A stretch of 40,393 nt of DNA from Caballeronia udeis (GCF_001544555.2 NZ_FCOK02000086.1:1-40393); one strand, 5' to 3'; counted from the first letter of the stretch, positions 25,400 through 34,271 are shown. Numbers and translations: made by a program. The notes: generated from the letters alone by a model not told the origin.

Positions 25400-26842
25400 T
25401 CATCCGGGCGGCGTCCGCGCTTCTGTTCCGCTTCGCTCACCGAAGTGGAGCAACGAGGGTGCGAAGAAGCAGCCCATGACTGCGGACAGGATGATGAAGA
25501 TCGAGGCTGCATCGACCAGCAGTCCGAAACGTATGAAAATATAGAAGCAGCAAAAAAGATTCAGCAGATGAAGGAAGACACCCAGAATGGTGGAGCCCTT
25601 GGGGACGGCTCTTAGAAATACCGAAAACCTTGATTGGGTGCGGGGCACATACCAGATGATCAGTAACCCGAACGTCATGATGAAGGCGCTTTCTGCCCAT
25701 TTAAGCCAGGTGGGGCGGCGCAGGAAACGCCCCTCGAAAATCGTCTCTATGACTTGCGCCTGAACTTCGATACCCGGCACCAGTTCCCCCAACGCGGTCG
25801 TGCGCATGTCGGTCACGCCGGTGCCGGTCAGTCCGACCAGCACCAATTTGTTCCGGAACCGTTCCGGATCGACTGTTCCCTGCAGGATGTCGCGTGCCGA
25901 CACGTAGCGGTTCAGCGTCGAGCGGATGGAGGCGAAATGCAACCAGATGTCACCGCCGGGCTGCGTGGGCACCTGCGCATCCGCGACACCCACCGCCTGC
26001 ACGCCCGACGCGTCGGCGAAGACATCGATTGCCGATGAACCCGTGGCGAGGCGGAACATTTCCATCGGCAAACCGGGGACCAGTTTCTCTCCCAAACCCA
26101 TGACGAGGGGAATACGCCGGACCACGCCTTGTTCGAGCGCCACGCTCAGCATCGCCTGACCATGGGCCGCCTCCTGCAATTCGGGCAGGCTGGCGAGCAC
26201 ATAGTCGAACCGTTGCACGCGGGCGAGCGGGTCGGTGCCATGCACGAGGATCGGCGCGCTTCGCAGGTCAGTGCTGGCGGCGAAGGTGGGGTGATCGAGT
26301 GCCGCGGCACCCAGTATGGTCGGCGCTGCGCGCAACGACCTGGCGAGAATGGCTTCGTGACTGGGAAGCGCCCGCAAGCCGGCGGCGAGAGCCGCTGCCG
26401 TTGCCGGCAGGTTGCCGGCCACCTTGTCGGGAGAGGTCTGGTCCGGCTCCGGCATGTAGATGTCGAGACCGATAGCCAGCGGTTTCAGTGCCGCAATGGC
26501 ATCGACCAGGCTCGCTAGTCTGTTTCGCGGCCATGGCCATTGACCGACGGTTGCCAGCGTCGCGTCGTCAATCTCGACAATGGTCACGGGCTGGGCCGCC
26601 GGAATTCGCGGGAAGCGGCGTTGATACTGGTCGAACAGAAGTTGCCGGGCTGTTTTAAAGGAATCAGGAAGCGTCTCGTCAAGCGCGGCCACAAAAGCCG
26701 GGCGCGGTATGTTGCTGGGCCACTCGCTGGACAGGTTGACCAGGCTCAGGCCGAGCAGGACCACCAGTGCCGCCGGACGCCCCTGGGCCGCCTTAAGCAG
26801 ATCCCTGATCCTGGCCAGCCATAGGTCGTAGTAGCGTTTCAT
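25400..26842 (-). CDS. CHASE2-domain membrane protein lacking an output domain
   Basis: A 480-residue protein: N-terminal TM (about 22-40), an extracytoplasmic CHASE2 domain (about 45-350, with VTIVEIDDATLATVGQWPWPRNRLASLVDAIA, GLDIYMPEPD and FRNKLVLVGLTGTGVTDMRTTALG), then three C-terminal TM helices (about 365-450). CHASE2 proteins normally continue into an adenylate cyclase, GGDEF or histidine kinase domain. This one stops about 20 residues after the last helix (HFGERSGTEARTPPG), and the next gene, convergent, begins 8 bp later, so there is no room for a lost domain. Lies downstream of an OmpA-like lipoprotein gene (38 bp) and a FecR gene. ATG at 26842 is chosen over a TTG one codon earlier. 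Confidence 0.88.
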   Translation of the reverse strand: MKRYYDLWLARIRDLLKAAQGRPAALVVLLGLSLVNLSSEWPSNIPRPAFVAALDETLPDSFKTARQLLFDQYQRRFPRIPAAQPVTIVEIDDATLATVGQWPWPRNRLASLVDAIAALKPLAIGLDIYMPEPDQTSPDKVAGNLPATAAALAAGLRALPSHEAILARSLRAAPTILGAAALDHPTFAASTDLRSAPILVHGTDPLARVQRFDYVLASLPELQEAAHGQAMLSVALEQGVVRRIPLVMGLGEKLVPGLPMEMFRLATGSSAIDVFADASGVQAVGVADAQVPTQPGGDIWLHFASIRSTLNRYVSARDILQGTVDPERFRNKLVLVGLTGTGVTDMRTTALGELVPGIEVQAQVIETIFEGRFLRRPTWLKWAESAFIMTFGLLIIWYVPRTQSRFSVFLRAVPKGSTILGVFLHLLNLFCCFYIFIRFGLLVDAASIFIILSAVMGCFFAPSLLHFGERSGTEARTPPG

Positions 26843-26880
26843 CAAGGGAAAGCCCGTTCACCGTCGATGACTGGCGCGGC

Positions 26881-27486
26881 TCATTGGATGGTGATGACTA
26901 CGCGCCGGTTCATGTGATTGGGAGCGCCATCTGCCGTGTGGACCAGTGGCTCGCGCTTGCCTCGGGCAGCGGTCTCTATCTGTTGGGCGGGAATGCCTTG
27001 CTTGATCAGGAACGCTGCAACAGTCTGCGCTCGCCGCCTGGACAGGTTGTCATCGAAGTCCTGAGAGCCGGCCAGATCGGTGTGACCCACCACCACGAGC
27101 TTAGGCGCGGGCCAGGTAGCCAAGACGGTTTTTAATTGTTTGACCGTGGCAACTGACTCCGGAGCCAATTCGGTGGCGGAGTCAAAGAGGAAAAAAATCG
27201 TGAATGTCATGGGGCGGGGAGGCCGGGCCGCAAGCAGCTCGCCATATCGCGCCTGCACACTGGATTGGCTATCCATCGTTTTTTCGATGGCGCCGCCCTT
27301 GGCGACGTCCACGCCGGCGTACGCCTTGTTGATGGTCTGCTCCCCGGTGGCGCTGTGGACAATGACCGCTCCGACCTTGCCCTCGGGATCCGGCAATAAA
27401 ATAATTCTGTCCGGGGGCGTGCTGCACCCGGAAAGGACAGCCAGCATGACAAATGCCGCTGCAGATGCCTGGCGGTGAGATCGCAT
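26881..27486 (-). CDS. OmpA-family peptidoglycan-binding lipoprotein
   Basis: A 201-residue outer-membrane-type lipoprotein. The signal peptide ends in lipobox LSGC with Cys21. The C-terminal OmpA/Pal domain (about residues 95-200) has FLFDSATELAPES, VVVGHTDLAGSQDFDDNLSRRRAQTVAAFLIKQGIP and the Asp and Arg that bind diaminopimelate in this family, so it anchors to peptidoglycan. The ATG at 27486 (AAGG upstream) is preferred; a TTG at 27498 overlaps the FecR stop. It lies between fecR-like and the CHASE2 gene, and the three probably form one envelope-sensing operon. Confidence 0.88.
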   Translation of the reverse strand: MRSHRQASAAAFVMLAVLSGCSTPPDRIILLPDPEGKVGAVIVHSATGEQTINKAYAGVDVAKGGAIEKTMDSQSSVQARYGELLAARPPRPMTFTIFFLFDSATELAPESVATVKQLKTVLATWPAPKLVVVGHTDLAGSQDFDDNLSRRRAQTVAAFLIKQGIPAQQIETAARGKREPLVHTADGAPNHMNRRVVITIQ

Positions 27487-27494
27487 GGAGGCCT

Positions 27495-27962
27495 TCAACG
27501 TGCACTCTCCCCGTTACCACCGACTTCGATGATGAATGACGTGCCGCGCACACCCAGCGTGGTGGTCGGCGTGCTGAAACGGACGGCATCCGGATTCGCC
27601 TTCGCCAGCTTGCCCGAAATCACTGCCAGGGAGCCGCGCTTGATCGTGGCATCGAGCAGCCCGTCATGGGTCGTGGTATTGAACGCGAATTTGTTGAGTT
27701 CAAGGATGGAATTGGCGCCGGCCGAGAGTTGGGTATTGTCACGCAGCGTGATACCCACGGAGGATTCCGGGCCGGTCACTATGCGATCGCTCCCATAAAC
27801 CTCGCTGCCGATGGCCGCGCCCGAACTTGTTCCAGCGCGCTCGACCTGCACCGTGCCCTTGAGGGTCTTGACGACGCCGGCGGCATCGGCGGCAAGTGCA
27901 TCGGCGGCCGCCGCGCACCCGCAGGCAAGAATCAAGGCATAGGTGATGGCTTGAAGACGCAT
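27495..27962 (-). CDS. Secreted FecR-domain protein
   Basis: A 155-residue protein with a cleavable signal peptide (MRLQAITYALILACGCAAAADALAA) and a FecR-type beta domain: VVKTLKGTVQVERAG, GSEVYGSDRIVTGPESSVGITLRDNTQLSAGANSILEL, and the end motif VRFSTPTTTLGVRGTSFIIEV. Unlike the iron-regulatory FecR it has no membrane helix or anti-sigma segment, so it is the free periplasmic type often found with CHASE2 proteins. The start at 27962 gives the signal peptide and has AGGTG 8 bp upstream. First gene of the fecR-ompA-CHASE2 set; it ends 8 bp before the ompA-like start. Confidence 0.85.
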   Translation of the reverse strand: MRLQAITYALILACGCAAAADALAADAAGVVKTLKGTVQVERAGTSSGAAIGSEVYGSDRIVTGPESSVGITLRDNTQLSAGANSILELNKFAFNTTTHDGLLDATIKRGSLAVISGKLAKANPDAVRFSTPTTTLGVRGTSFIIEVGGNGESAR

Positions 27963-28267
27963 CGGTGGCACCTGATTGCGTAAGCGCTGCTGTTCCGCGG
28001 GGTAGTCTGGCTCCCCCATGTCGACCCGGTGGGTGAGGGATCATTCCCCAACTGCTCGTAGAGCCGGGGCTTGTGAAGGACCTGCAGAAATACTGCTCGT
28101 GGAAGGCAGGTGGAGACGTTTCTGCGGTATCGAACAGGGTATGGCTCTGACCCGGATGACTCTGTGCGCTTCCGCTCATATCGCCGCCGGGCATTTCCCT
28201 GGCGGCCGGTTTGCGGCTGCAAACAACCCTGTTTCCCGGCGAGTGCCGCAACCCGCCGCAACCTGTC
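27963..28267. other. 305-bp intergenic region upstream of the FecR gene
   Basis: Contains the promoter region of the fecR-ompA-CHASE2 set and the downstream end of the LysR gene. A 6-bp stem GTTTGC-GGCT-GCAAAC (28209-28224) lies 44 bp past the LysR stop and may help end that transcript, though no U-tract follows. GCAGAAA and TTTCTGC form distant arms around 28084-28125. No gene is recognised. Confidence 0.45.
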
Positions 28268-29158
28268 TCAACCCGCCGTGATCCTCAGCAGCCACGCGAG
28301 CAGCGGTTTCAGTTTCTCGCGATATTCATTACGCGGCGGATGCACGAGGTAATACCCCGAGCCCGTTTCAAGCACACGTTCGAACGGCGCCACCAGCGCG
28401 CCGCTCGTCAGGTTCTCCTGCACCAGGTTCAAGTCCCCTAACGCTACGCCATGACCGCGCACCGCCGCGCCAAACGCAAGGTCGAGCGTGTCGAACACCT
28501 GCTCGCGATACGTATGCGACGCGAGTTCATCGCTTTCCTGTTGCAGCCATAACATCCAGCCGCGCCTGCCAAAGCTCGAATGCAGCAACGTGTGATGTTT
28601 CAGATCCACCGGCTCCGCCAGCGGATGGGGCCCAAGTGCGGTCTGCGGCGAACACACGGGGGTCAATCGCTCACGCATCAGACAGGTCGCCTCCAGTCCC
28701 TCCCAGCGGCCATTGCCGAACAGGATGGCCGCATCCAGCGTGCCTTCGCCGAAATTGGTCGGCAGGAACCACGCGGTATCGATGTTCAATTGCGTGCCCG
28801 GCACGTCCGCATAGAAGTCGGGAAGGCGCGGCAGCAGCCAGCGCGCGGCCAGTGTTGGCGTGACGCGCAGCGTGATGGTCTGGCCGCCCGTGCTGATGAT
28901 ATGCATCGACCGGCGCGCGGTCGCCAGCAATTCTTCCACGATAGGCACAAGCCGCTGGCACTCGGCGGTCGGCACGACCATTCGCGTGTGCCGGACGAAT
29001 AGCGCGCAGCCGAAATACTCCTCGATCTGCTGGATATGCCGGCTTACCGCGCTCTGGCTGAGGAACAACTGCTGCGATGCCGCCGTGAAATTACCGCATC
29101 GGGCTACAACGAGCAGCGACTGCAGCACGTTGAACGGCGGATAGCGTTCGATTTTCAT
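28268..29158 (-). CDS. LysR-family regulator, GcvA-like
   Basis: A 296-residue LysR protein of the GcvA/AmpR-like branch: HTH at about 8-65 (PPFNVLQSLLVVARCGNFTAASQQLFLSQSAVSRHIQQIEEYFG), then an effector domain with ITLRVTPTLAARWLLPRLPDFYADVPGTQLNID, a pattern typical of that branch. It is divergent from the argH-like operon, and the 217-bp region between them holds a perfect 13-bp palindrome next to its start. It is therefore the probable regulator of the whole transporter-lyase-deacetylase operon. Length is normal. Confidence 0.9.
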   Translation of the reverse strand: MKIERYPPFNVLQSLLVVARCGNFTAASQQLFLSQSAVSRHIQQIEEYFGCALFVRHTRMVVPTAECQRLVPIVEELLATARRSMHIISTGGQTITLRVTPTLAARWLLPRLPDFYADVPGTQLNIDTAWFLPTNFGEGTLDAAILFGNGRWEGLEATCLMRERLTPVCSPQTALGPHPLAEPVDLKHHTLLHSSFGRRGWMLWLQQESDELASHTYREQVFDTLDLAFGAAVRGHGVALGDLNLVQENLTSGALVAPFERVLETGSGYYLVHPPRNEYREKLKPLLAWLLRITAG

Positions 29159-29172
29159 TTATGCAAGTTGTG

Positions 29173-29185
29173 CATGGTAACCATG
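29173..29185. promoter_or_regulatory. Palindrome CATGGT-A-ACCATG, candidate LysR operator
   Basis: A perfect 6-1-6 palindrome lies 14 bp from the LysR start codon and 25 bp upstream of the -35-like element of the divergent operon. Its position suits autoregulation; it is not centred on a canonical T-N11-A. Confidence 0.4.
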
Positions 29186-29197
29186 AGATTTTACCGT

Positions 29198-29225
29198 TTG
29201 TCGCTTAAAAATTGGCGTTTATAAA
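29198..29225 (+). promoter_or_regulatory. Sigma-70-type promoter for the argH-like operon
   Basis: TTGTCG (29198-29203), 16 bp, then TATAAA (29220-29225). Transcription would start near 29232, leaving a leader of about 145 nt that includes three 11-bp repeats. Confidence 0.45.
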
Positions 29226-29301
29226 ATCGCCTCGAAAGTTAAGGTTTTTTGCCCCTTGCCCCAAGCGCAGGACGCCTTGAACGAGCACGGCGCCGAACGG
29301 T

Positions 29302-29334
29302 ATGCCACTTCAATGCCACGTCAATGCCGCCTCA
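29302..29334 (+). repeat. 11-bp x 3 tandem repeat in the argH-like leader
   Basis: ATGCCACTTCA, ATGCCACGTCA and ATGCCGCCTCA follow each other directly, and a further ATGCCC comes next after one base. The period equals about one helical turn. The repeats end 41 bp before the ATG at 29376. Confidence 0.75.
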
Positions 29335-29375
29335 CATGCCCGCTTTCAAACCATCCACTTCCAGGGAGCTTTTGC

Positions 29376-30803
29376 ATGACTCAACCTTCAGACCGGCTGT
29401 GGGGTGGACGCTTCAAGACAGGTCCTTCCGCCGCACTGACCGCGCTGTCGCGCTCGGACCCGAGCTTCTTCCGCCTTGCACCTTACGATCTCGCCGGCTC
29501 GCGCGCCCATGCGCAGGAACTGCGCCGCGCGGAAATCCTGACGGCTGACGAACTGCAGCAACTGCTGCGCGAGATGGACCGGCTGGAAGCGCAGTTCCTG
29601 GCGGGTGAAGCGGCGCCGACGCTCGACGATGAAGACGTGCATACCTTCCTCGAGCGCGAACTGACGCAACGCCTGGGCGCAATCGGCGGCAAATTGCGCG
29701 CCGGCCGTTCGCGCAACGACCAGGCGGCGAACGACTTGCGCCTCTTCCTGCGCGACAAGACGCGCACGCTGGCGCAAGCGGTCATCGATTTGCAGAATGC
29801 ATTAATCGAACAGGCGAACGCGCACGTGCATAGCGTGAGCGCAGGGTTCACGCATTTGCAGCCGGCGCAGCCGATCGTGTTCGCGCATCACTTGCTCGCG
29901 CATGCTCAGTCCATTTATCGCGATGTCGATCGCCTGGTGGACTGGGATCGCCGCAGCGCACGTTCGCCGCTGGGCGCAGCGGCGCTGGCGGGATCGGCGA
30001 TATGCCGGCGGCCGGAGTTGTCGGCGGCGGAACTCGGTTATGACGGCCCGTGTGAAAACTCCATCGATGCTGTCGCGTCGCGCGACCACGTTGCGGAGTT
30101 TGTGTTCATCACCAGCGTGCTCGCGGTGAACCTGTCGCGGCTCTCGGAAGAAGTCATTCTCTGGACCTCGCGCCAGTTCGGCTGGGTCGTGCTCGACGAT
30201 GGTTACGCGACCGGCAGCTCGATCATGCCGCAGAAGAAAAACTCGGATATTGCGGAGCTGACGCGCGGCAAGGCGGGGAGGTTGATCGGCAACCTGAGCG
30301 GCTTGCTCGCGACACTCAAGTCGCTGCCGCTCGCGTATAACCGCGATCTCGCGGAAGACAAGATCGCCGCGTTCGACAGTATCGATACACTCGAACTCGT
30401 GCTGCCCGCCATGGCCGGCATGATCCGCACCATGCATGTGAACGTGGATGAAATGCGCCGCCAGGCGCCGCTCGGGTTCACGCTGGCAACCGAAGTTGCC
30501 GACTGGCTCGCGCTGCGCGGCGTGCCGTTCAGCGAAGCGCACGAGATCACCGGCGCGTTGGTGCGGGTTTGCGAACAGCAAGGCATCGAACTGGGCGACG
30601 TGTCCGTGGCAACCCTTGCAACGGTCGACGCCCGGCTTGAACCCGGCGTCCTCGATCACATCACGCTGGACGCGGCGGTGGCGGCGCGCAGCGGTTTCGG
30701 CGGCACCGCGCCGGTCCGTGTGGCCGAGCAGATCACGCGTTTGCAGACGGCGCTCAACAAGCAACTGGCATGGGCCACTTCATACGGTGGACCGACATGC
30801 TGA
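29376..30803 (+). CDS. Argininosuccinate lyase paralogue (aspartase/fumarase superfamily)
   Basis: A 475-residue lyase. The N-terminus (MTQPSDRLWGGRF) and AGRSRNDQAANDLRLFLRD are ArgH-like, and the catalytic loop GSSIMPQKKN is intact. The start at 29376 follows AGGGAG by 7 bp. The segment that in ArgH usually reads QEDKEPLF is here AEDKIAAF, so a key substrate-contact region differs. Together with its place in a catabolic operon with a transporter, amidohydrolases and a LysR regulator, this suggests a lyase for an N-substituted aspartate-like or arginine-like compound rather than arginine synthesis (inference). EDDS lyase is a known case of such divergence. It overlaps the permease gene by 7 bp. 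Confidence 0.82.
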   Translation: MTQPSDRLWGGRFKTGPSAALTALSRSDPSFFRLAPYDLAGSRAHAQELRRAEILTADELQQLLREMDRLEAQFLAGEAAPTLDDEDVHTFLERELTQRLGAIGGKLRAGRSRNDQAANDLRLFLRDKTRTLAQAVIDLQNALIEQANAHVHSVSAGFTHLQPAQPIVFAHHLLAHAQSIYRDVDRLVDWDRRSARSPLGAAALAGSAICRRPELSAAELGYDGPCENSIDAVASRDHVAEFVFITSVLAVNLSRLSEEVILWTSRQFGWVVLDDGYATGSSIMPQKKNSDIAELTRGKAGRLIGNLSGLLATLKSLPLAYNRDLAEDKIAAFDSIDTLELVLPAMAGMIRTMHVNVDEMRRQAPLGFTLATEVADWLALRGVPFSEAHEITGALVRVCEQQGIELGDVSVATLATVDARLEPGVLDHITLDAAVAARSGFGGTAPVRVAEQITRLQTALNKQLAWATSYGGPTC

Positions 30804-31681
30804 GCGTTTCCAAGGACGTAGCACCCGGCGACGCGATCGACGCCGGCACGGCCGACGCCACGCAACTGGAATACGTGCGCCGACGCCATTGGGGCCGATA
30901 CATTGCGTCGGCCGTGATTCTGGCGATCGTGGTTTATATCGGCCTGGCGTTTGCGCATGGGCAGATCGAATGGCGTTATGTCGCGCGCTTCCTGACGGCG
31001 AAGTCGATCCTGACGGGCCTCGTCAACACCATCGTCATGACCGTGCTTGCGATGGCGCTGGGCGTGGCGCTGGGCGTCATCACCGCGATCATGCGGCTGT
31101 CGACCAACCCGGTGCTGCAGACGGTCGCGCAAGCCTACGTATGGCTGTTTCGCGGCACGCCGGTGATCCTGCAACTGCTGCTGTGGTTCAACCTCGCGCT
31201 GGTGTTTCCGTCGATAGGCATACCGGGTTTCTTCGAGTGGCGCACCGTCGACGTGATGACGCCGTTCCTCGCTGCATTGCTCGGGCTCGGTATCAACCAG
31301 GGGGCGTATACATCGGAAGTGGTGCGCGCCGGGTTGCTCTCTGTCGACACCGGCCAGTACGAAGCGGCGAAGTCGATCGGCATGCCGAGGCTGCAGGCGC
31401 TGCGCCGTGTGATCCTGCCGCAGGCCATGCGCGTGATCGTGCCGCCTATTGGCAATGAACTGGTGGGCATGGTGAAGCTCACGTCGCTCGCGAGCGTGAT
31501 CCAGTACGCGGAGATGTTGCATAGCGCAGAGAACATCTACTACGCCAACGCCCGGGTGATCGAGCTGCTGATGGTCGCGGGCATCTGGTATCTCGTGGTG
31601 GTGACGGTGCTGTCGTTCATGCAGTCGCGCGTGGAGCGGTTTTACGCACGCGGCGCGGGTCGTCCGTCGGGCCGGCAATAG
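30797..31681 (+). CDS. Polar amino acid ABC transporter permease
   Basis: A 294-residue inner-membrane permease of the HisM/GlnP (PAAT) family. The cytoplasmic EAA loop reads EAAKSIGMPRLQALRRVILPQAMRVIVPP, and LTGLVNTIVMTVLAMALGVALGV and AYVWLFRGTPVILQLLLWF are typical helices. An N-terminal extension of about 45 residues precedes the first helix. Start 30797 (GGTGG 6 bp upstream) is preferred; an ATG at 30770 is in frame without a site. Only one permease gene is present, so the channel is probably a homodimer. Its first bases overlap the end of the lyase gene. Confidence 0.88.
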   Translation: MLSVSKDVAPGDAIDAGTADATQLEYVRRRHWGRYIASAVILAIVVYIGLAFAHGQIEWRYVARFLTAKSILTGLVNTIVMTVLAMALGVALGVITAIMRLSTNPVLQTVAQAYVWLFRGTPVILQLLLWFNLALVFPSIGIPGFFEWRTVDVMTPFLAALLGLGINQGAYTSEVVRAGLLSVDTGQYEAAKSIGMPRLQALRRVILPQAMRVIVPPIGNELVGMVKLTSLASVIQYAEMLHSAENIYYANARVIELLMVAGIWYLVVVTVLSFMQSRVERFYARGAGRPSGRQ

Positions 31682-31710
31682 CCCCGGCGACTGAAAAGGA
31701 AAACCTGCCC

Positions 31711-32493
31711 ATGAGTTCTATCGGTTCAAGCGGTTCAATCGTTCGTGCGGTCGACGTGCGCAAGTCCTATGGCGACTTCAAGGCGCTGCAAGGCATTACG
31801 CTCGACATTCCGAAAGGCGAAGTGCTATGCGTGATCGGACCGTCGGGTTCGGGCAAGAGCACGTTTCTTCGCTGCATCAACCAGCTCGAGGAGATCAACG
31901 ACGGCGCCTTGTGGGTCAACGGCGAGCGCGTAGGCTACCGGCGCGTGGGCAACAAGCTGTATGCGTTGTCGGAGAAACAGGTCGCGCGCCAGCGGCTGGC
32001 GACTGGCATGGTGTTCCAGCGCTTCAACCTGTTTCCGCACAAGACCGTGCTGGAGAACGTGATTGAAGGGCCGGTGCAGGTGCTCAAGCGGCGCCGGCCG
32101 GAGGCGATTGAAGAAGCACGGTCGCTGCTCGAACGCGTGGGCCTGGCTCACAAGTGCGATGCGTTCCCGGTGGAATTATCGGGCGGGCAGCAGCAGCGTG
32201 TCGCCATTGCACGGGCGCTTGCCATGCATCCGCAACTCATGCTCTTCGACGAACCCACCTCAGCGCTCGATCCGGAACTGGTCGGCGAAGTGCTAGCCGT
32301 GATGCGCGATCTGGCCAAGAGCGGCATGACGATGATCGTCGTCACGCATGAGCTCGGATTCGCACGTGAAGTGGCCAATCGCATTGTGTTCATGGACCAG
32401 GGGCAGGTGGTGGAGAGCGGCACGCCGGAACAAGTTCTGTCGAATCCCCAGCACCGGCGCACGCGGGAGTTTATTTCCGCCGTACTGTCCTGA
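31711..32493 (+). CDS. Polar amino acid ABC transporter ATP-binding protein
   Basis: A 260-residue ATPase of the HisP/GlnQ type. Walker A GPSGSGKST is at residues 43-51, the signature LSGGQQQRVAIARAL and Walker B LMLFDEPTSALDPE follow, then the H loop VVTHELG. An insertion of about 15 residues after GERVG, as in HisP, is visible (YRRVGNKLYALSEKQ). AAGGAAAA precedes the ATG by about 10 bp. It couples to the permease at 30797-31681. A 29-nt perfect hairpin separates it from the binding-protein gene. Confidence 0.93.
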   Translation: MSSIGSSGSIVRAVDVRKSYGDFKALQGITLDIPKGEVLCVIGPSGSGKSTFLRCINQLEEINDGALWVNGERVGYRRVGNKLYALSEKQVARQRLATGMVFQRFNLFPHKTVLENVIEGPVQVLKRRRPEAIEEARSLLERVGLAHKCDAFPVELSGGQQQRVAIARALAMHPQLMLFDEPTSALDPELVGEVLAVMRDLAKSGMTMIVVTHELGFAREVANRIVFMDQGQVVESGTPEQVLSNPQHRRTREFISAVLS

Positions 32494-32501
32494 TTTTTTA
32501 T

Positions 32502-32530
32502 CCGTGGCTCCAGAGCTTCTGGAGCCACGG
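32502..32530 (+). promoter_or_regulatory. Perfect 13-bp stem-loop between ATPase and binding-protein genes
   Basis: CCGTGGCTCCAGA, loop GCT, TCTGGAGCCACGG. It lies 9 bp past the ATPase stop and 28 bp before the next ATG. A T-run (TTTTTT) precedes rather than follows it, so it is not a standard terminator. Such stems often stabilise upstream mRNA ends or set a higher level for the binding protein. Confidence 0.7.
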
Positions 32531-32557
32531 TCCGACCTTTATCTTCAGCGAGTTTCC

Positions 32558-33403
32558 ATGAATGTTTCCCTTCGTCTGACGCGGTTTGCAGCGCTCGTAA
32601 CCGGTACGGTCGCGTTGACCTTGTCCATCTCCCTCGCGCACGCCGGGACGGCTCCGTCGATTGGCAAAAGCACGCTGGTCGCGGCCATCGTGCCGAACTA
32701 TCCGCCGTTCGAATACAAGGACCCGGCCACCGACAAGCTGATGGGCTTCGACGTGGACCTGGGCGAAGCGATTGCCGCGAAACTCGGCGTCAAGCTGCAA
32801 TGGGAAGAAACCGGCTTCGACCAGATGATGAGCGCACTGACGACGAACCGCGTCGATGTGATTCTTTCAGGCATGACCGACCTGCCGTCACGCCGCGAGG
32901 CAGTGAACTTTCTCGACTACGTCACGGGCGGTCCGCAGTTCTACACCGTCAAGGCGCGTGCCGGCGAGTTCGCCAGCATTGACGCGCTCTGCGGCAAGAC
33001 GGTGGGCGCGAGCCGCCGTACGTCTTGGCCCGATGACATAGCGAACTGGAGCAACGAGCATTGCGTGAAAGCGGGCAAGAAACCGGTCATCGTGAGCGGC
33101 ACGAACGGGTCGGCGGATGCACGCGTGCAGCTGCGTCAGGGACGCATTGACGCTGCGGTGCAGGGTGGCGAAACGCTGCCGTACCAGAACTCGGTGGAGG
33201 AGAACGCGTACGTGCCTATCGACAAGCCGTTCCTGTCGCAGTACAACGGCATTGGCATGGCGAAGGGCAACACGGCGTTGAATGCGGGATTGACGGCTGC
33301 GCTCAACCAGCTCATTGCGGATGGCACATACCAGAAGATCCTCGTGAAATGGGGTCTGCAGGAACACGCGGTTCAAAAGGCGCTGATCGATGCCGGCAAC
33401 TGA
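32558..33403 (+). CDS. Polar amino acid ABC transporter substrate-binding protein 1
   Basis: A 281-residue periplasmic family 3 binding protein. A signal peptide (RLTRFAALVTGTVALTLSISLAHA) precedes VAAIVPNYPPFEYKDPATDKLMGFDVDLGEAIAAKLGVKLQWEE and DVILSGMTDLPSRREAVNFLDYV, typical of this family. Two cysteines (ALCGK and EHCVK) may pair. The start at 32558 gives a proper signal peptide. A second, clearly paralogous binding protein lies at 36632-37489. It overlaps the following deacetylase gene by 14 bp, tying capture of the substrate to its hydrolysis. Confidence 0.9.
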   Translation: MNVSLRLTRFAALVTGTVALTLSISLAHAGTAPSIGKSTLVAAIVPNYPPFEYKDPATDKLMGFDVDLGEAIAAKLGVKLQWEETGFDQMMSALTTNRVDVILSGMTDLPSRREAVNFLDYVTGGPQFYTVKARAGEFASIDALCGKTVGASRRTSWPDDIANWSNEHCVKAGKKPVIVSGTNGSADARVQLRQGRIDAAVQGGETLPYQNSVEENAYVPIDKPFLSQYNGIGMAKGNTALNAGLTAALNQLIADGTYQKILVKWGLQEHAVQKALIDAGN

Positions 33404-34271
33404 CTTGAATCCGGGTGCTCCGCGCTGGCCTGAGGGGCAGCGCTCGTGCGTCGCGCTGGCTTTCGACCTTGACGGCCCGACGGGTGATGCCATGCTCGAC
33501 GGCTCGATCTGGATCAACCCCTCGTACTTCACGCTGGGCAGCTATGGCCCGTGGCGTGCACTCGGGCGCCTGCTCGACATGCTTGACGAGCGTAAGGTGC
33601 CGGCCACGTTCTTTGTCCCTGCATGGGTGGTCGAGAACTGGCCGGAGCAGTGCGCGGCGATCGTGGCGCGCGGTCATGAAATTGGTTACCACGGCTATAA
33701 GCACGAGGCATTCTGGACACTCGACGCCGACGGCCAACGCGCGGTGATGGAGCGCTCGGCGCAAGTGTTCGACAAGTATCTCGGCATTCGCCCGGTCGGT
33801 TTTCGCACGCCCTCCGGCGACTGGGGTCCGCACACCATCCGCGTGCTGATGGAAGCGGGCGTGCGGTATTCGAGTTCCATGCGTGGCGACGACCGTCCGT
33901 ATCTGCTGCACGCGCCGGGCATGGCCGAGCCTATGGTCGAGATTCCCGGCCGCTGGGAAATGGATGACTACGCGTCGCTCGCGTATCACCGCAATCCGAA
34001 TTTTCCGGCGAGCCTGGACCGGATTGCGAGCTACGACACAACACTCGATAACTGGCGGCGCGAGTTCGATGGTTCACATCGCGACGGGCTGTGCCTGACG
34101 ACGCTGTTTCATCCGAAGGTATCGGGCAAGCCGGGCAGGATCGCACTGCTGGAAAGCCTGATCGATCACATGCATGCACAGGGTGGCGTGTGGTTCGCCA
34201 CGTGCCGCGACGTCGCTCAATGGTGGCGTGACAACTCCAGTTCACCGATTCCGCAGGAAGCTCCCAGATGA
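33390..34271 (+). CDS. Polysaccharide deacetylase-family (NodB/PuuE-like) hydrolase
   Basis: A 293-residue NodB-fold metal-dependent hydrolase. Metal site elements are complete: FDLDGP (Asp26, Asp28), GHEIGYHGYKHE with His101 and His105, GFRTPSGDW, and a late FHPKVSG. No signal peptide is present, so it is cytoplasmic and belongs with the imide/allantoin-type amidohydrolases (PuuE-like, PgdA-like) rather than with cell-wall deacetylases. In this operon it probably opens a cyclic amide or removes an acyl group from the imported compound (inference). It overlaps the binding-protein gene by 14 bp and the next deacetylase gene by 4 bp. Confidence 0.85.
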   Translation: MPATDLNPGAPRWPEGQRSCVALAFDLDGPTGDAMLDGSIWINPSYFTLGSYGPWRALGRLLDMLDERKVPATFFVPAWVVENWPEQCAAIVARGHEIGYHGYKHEAFWTLDADGQRAVMERSAQVFDKYLGIRPVGFRTPSGDWGPHTIRVLMEAGVRYSSSMRGDDRPYLLHAPGMAEPMVEIPGRWEMDDYASLAYHRNPNFPASLDRIASYDTTLDNWRREFDGSHRDGLCLTTLFHPKVSGKPGRIALLESLIDHMHAQGGVWFATCRDVAQWWRDNSSSPIPQEAPR

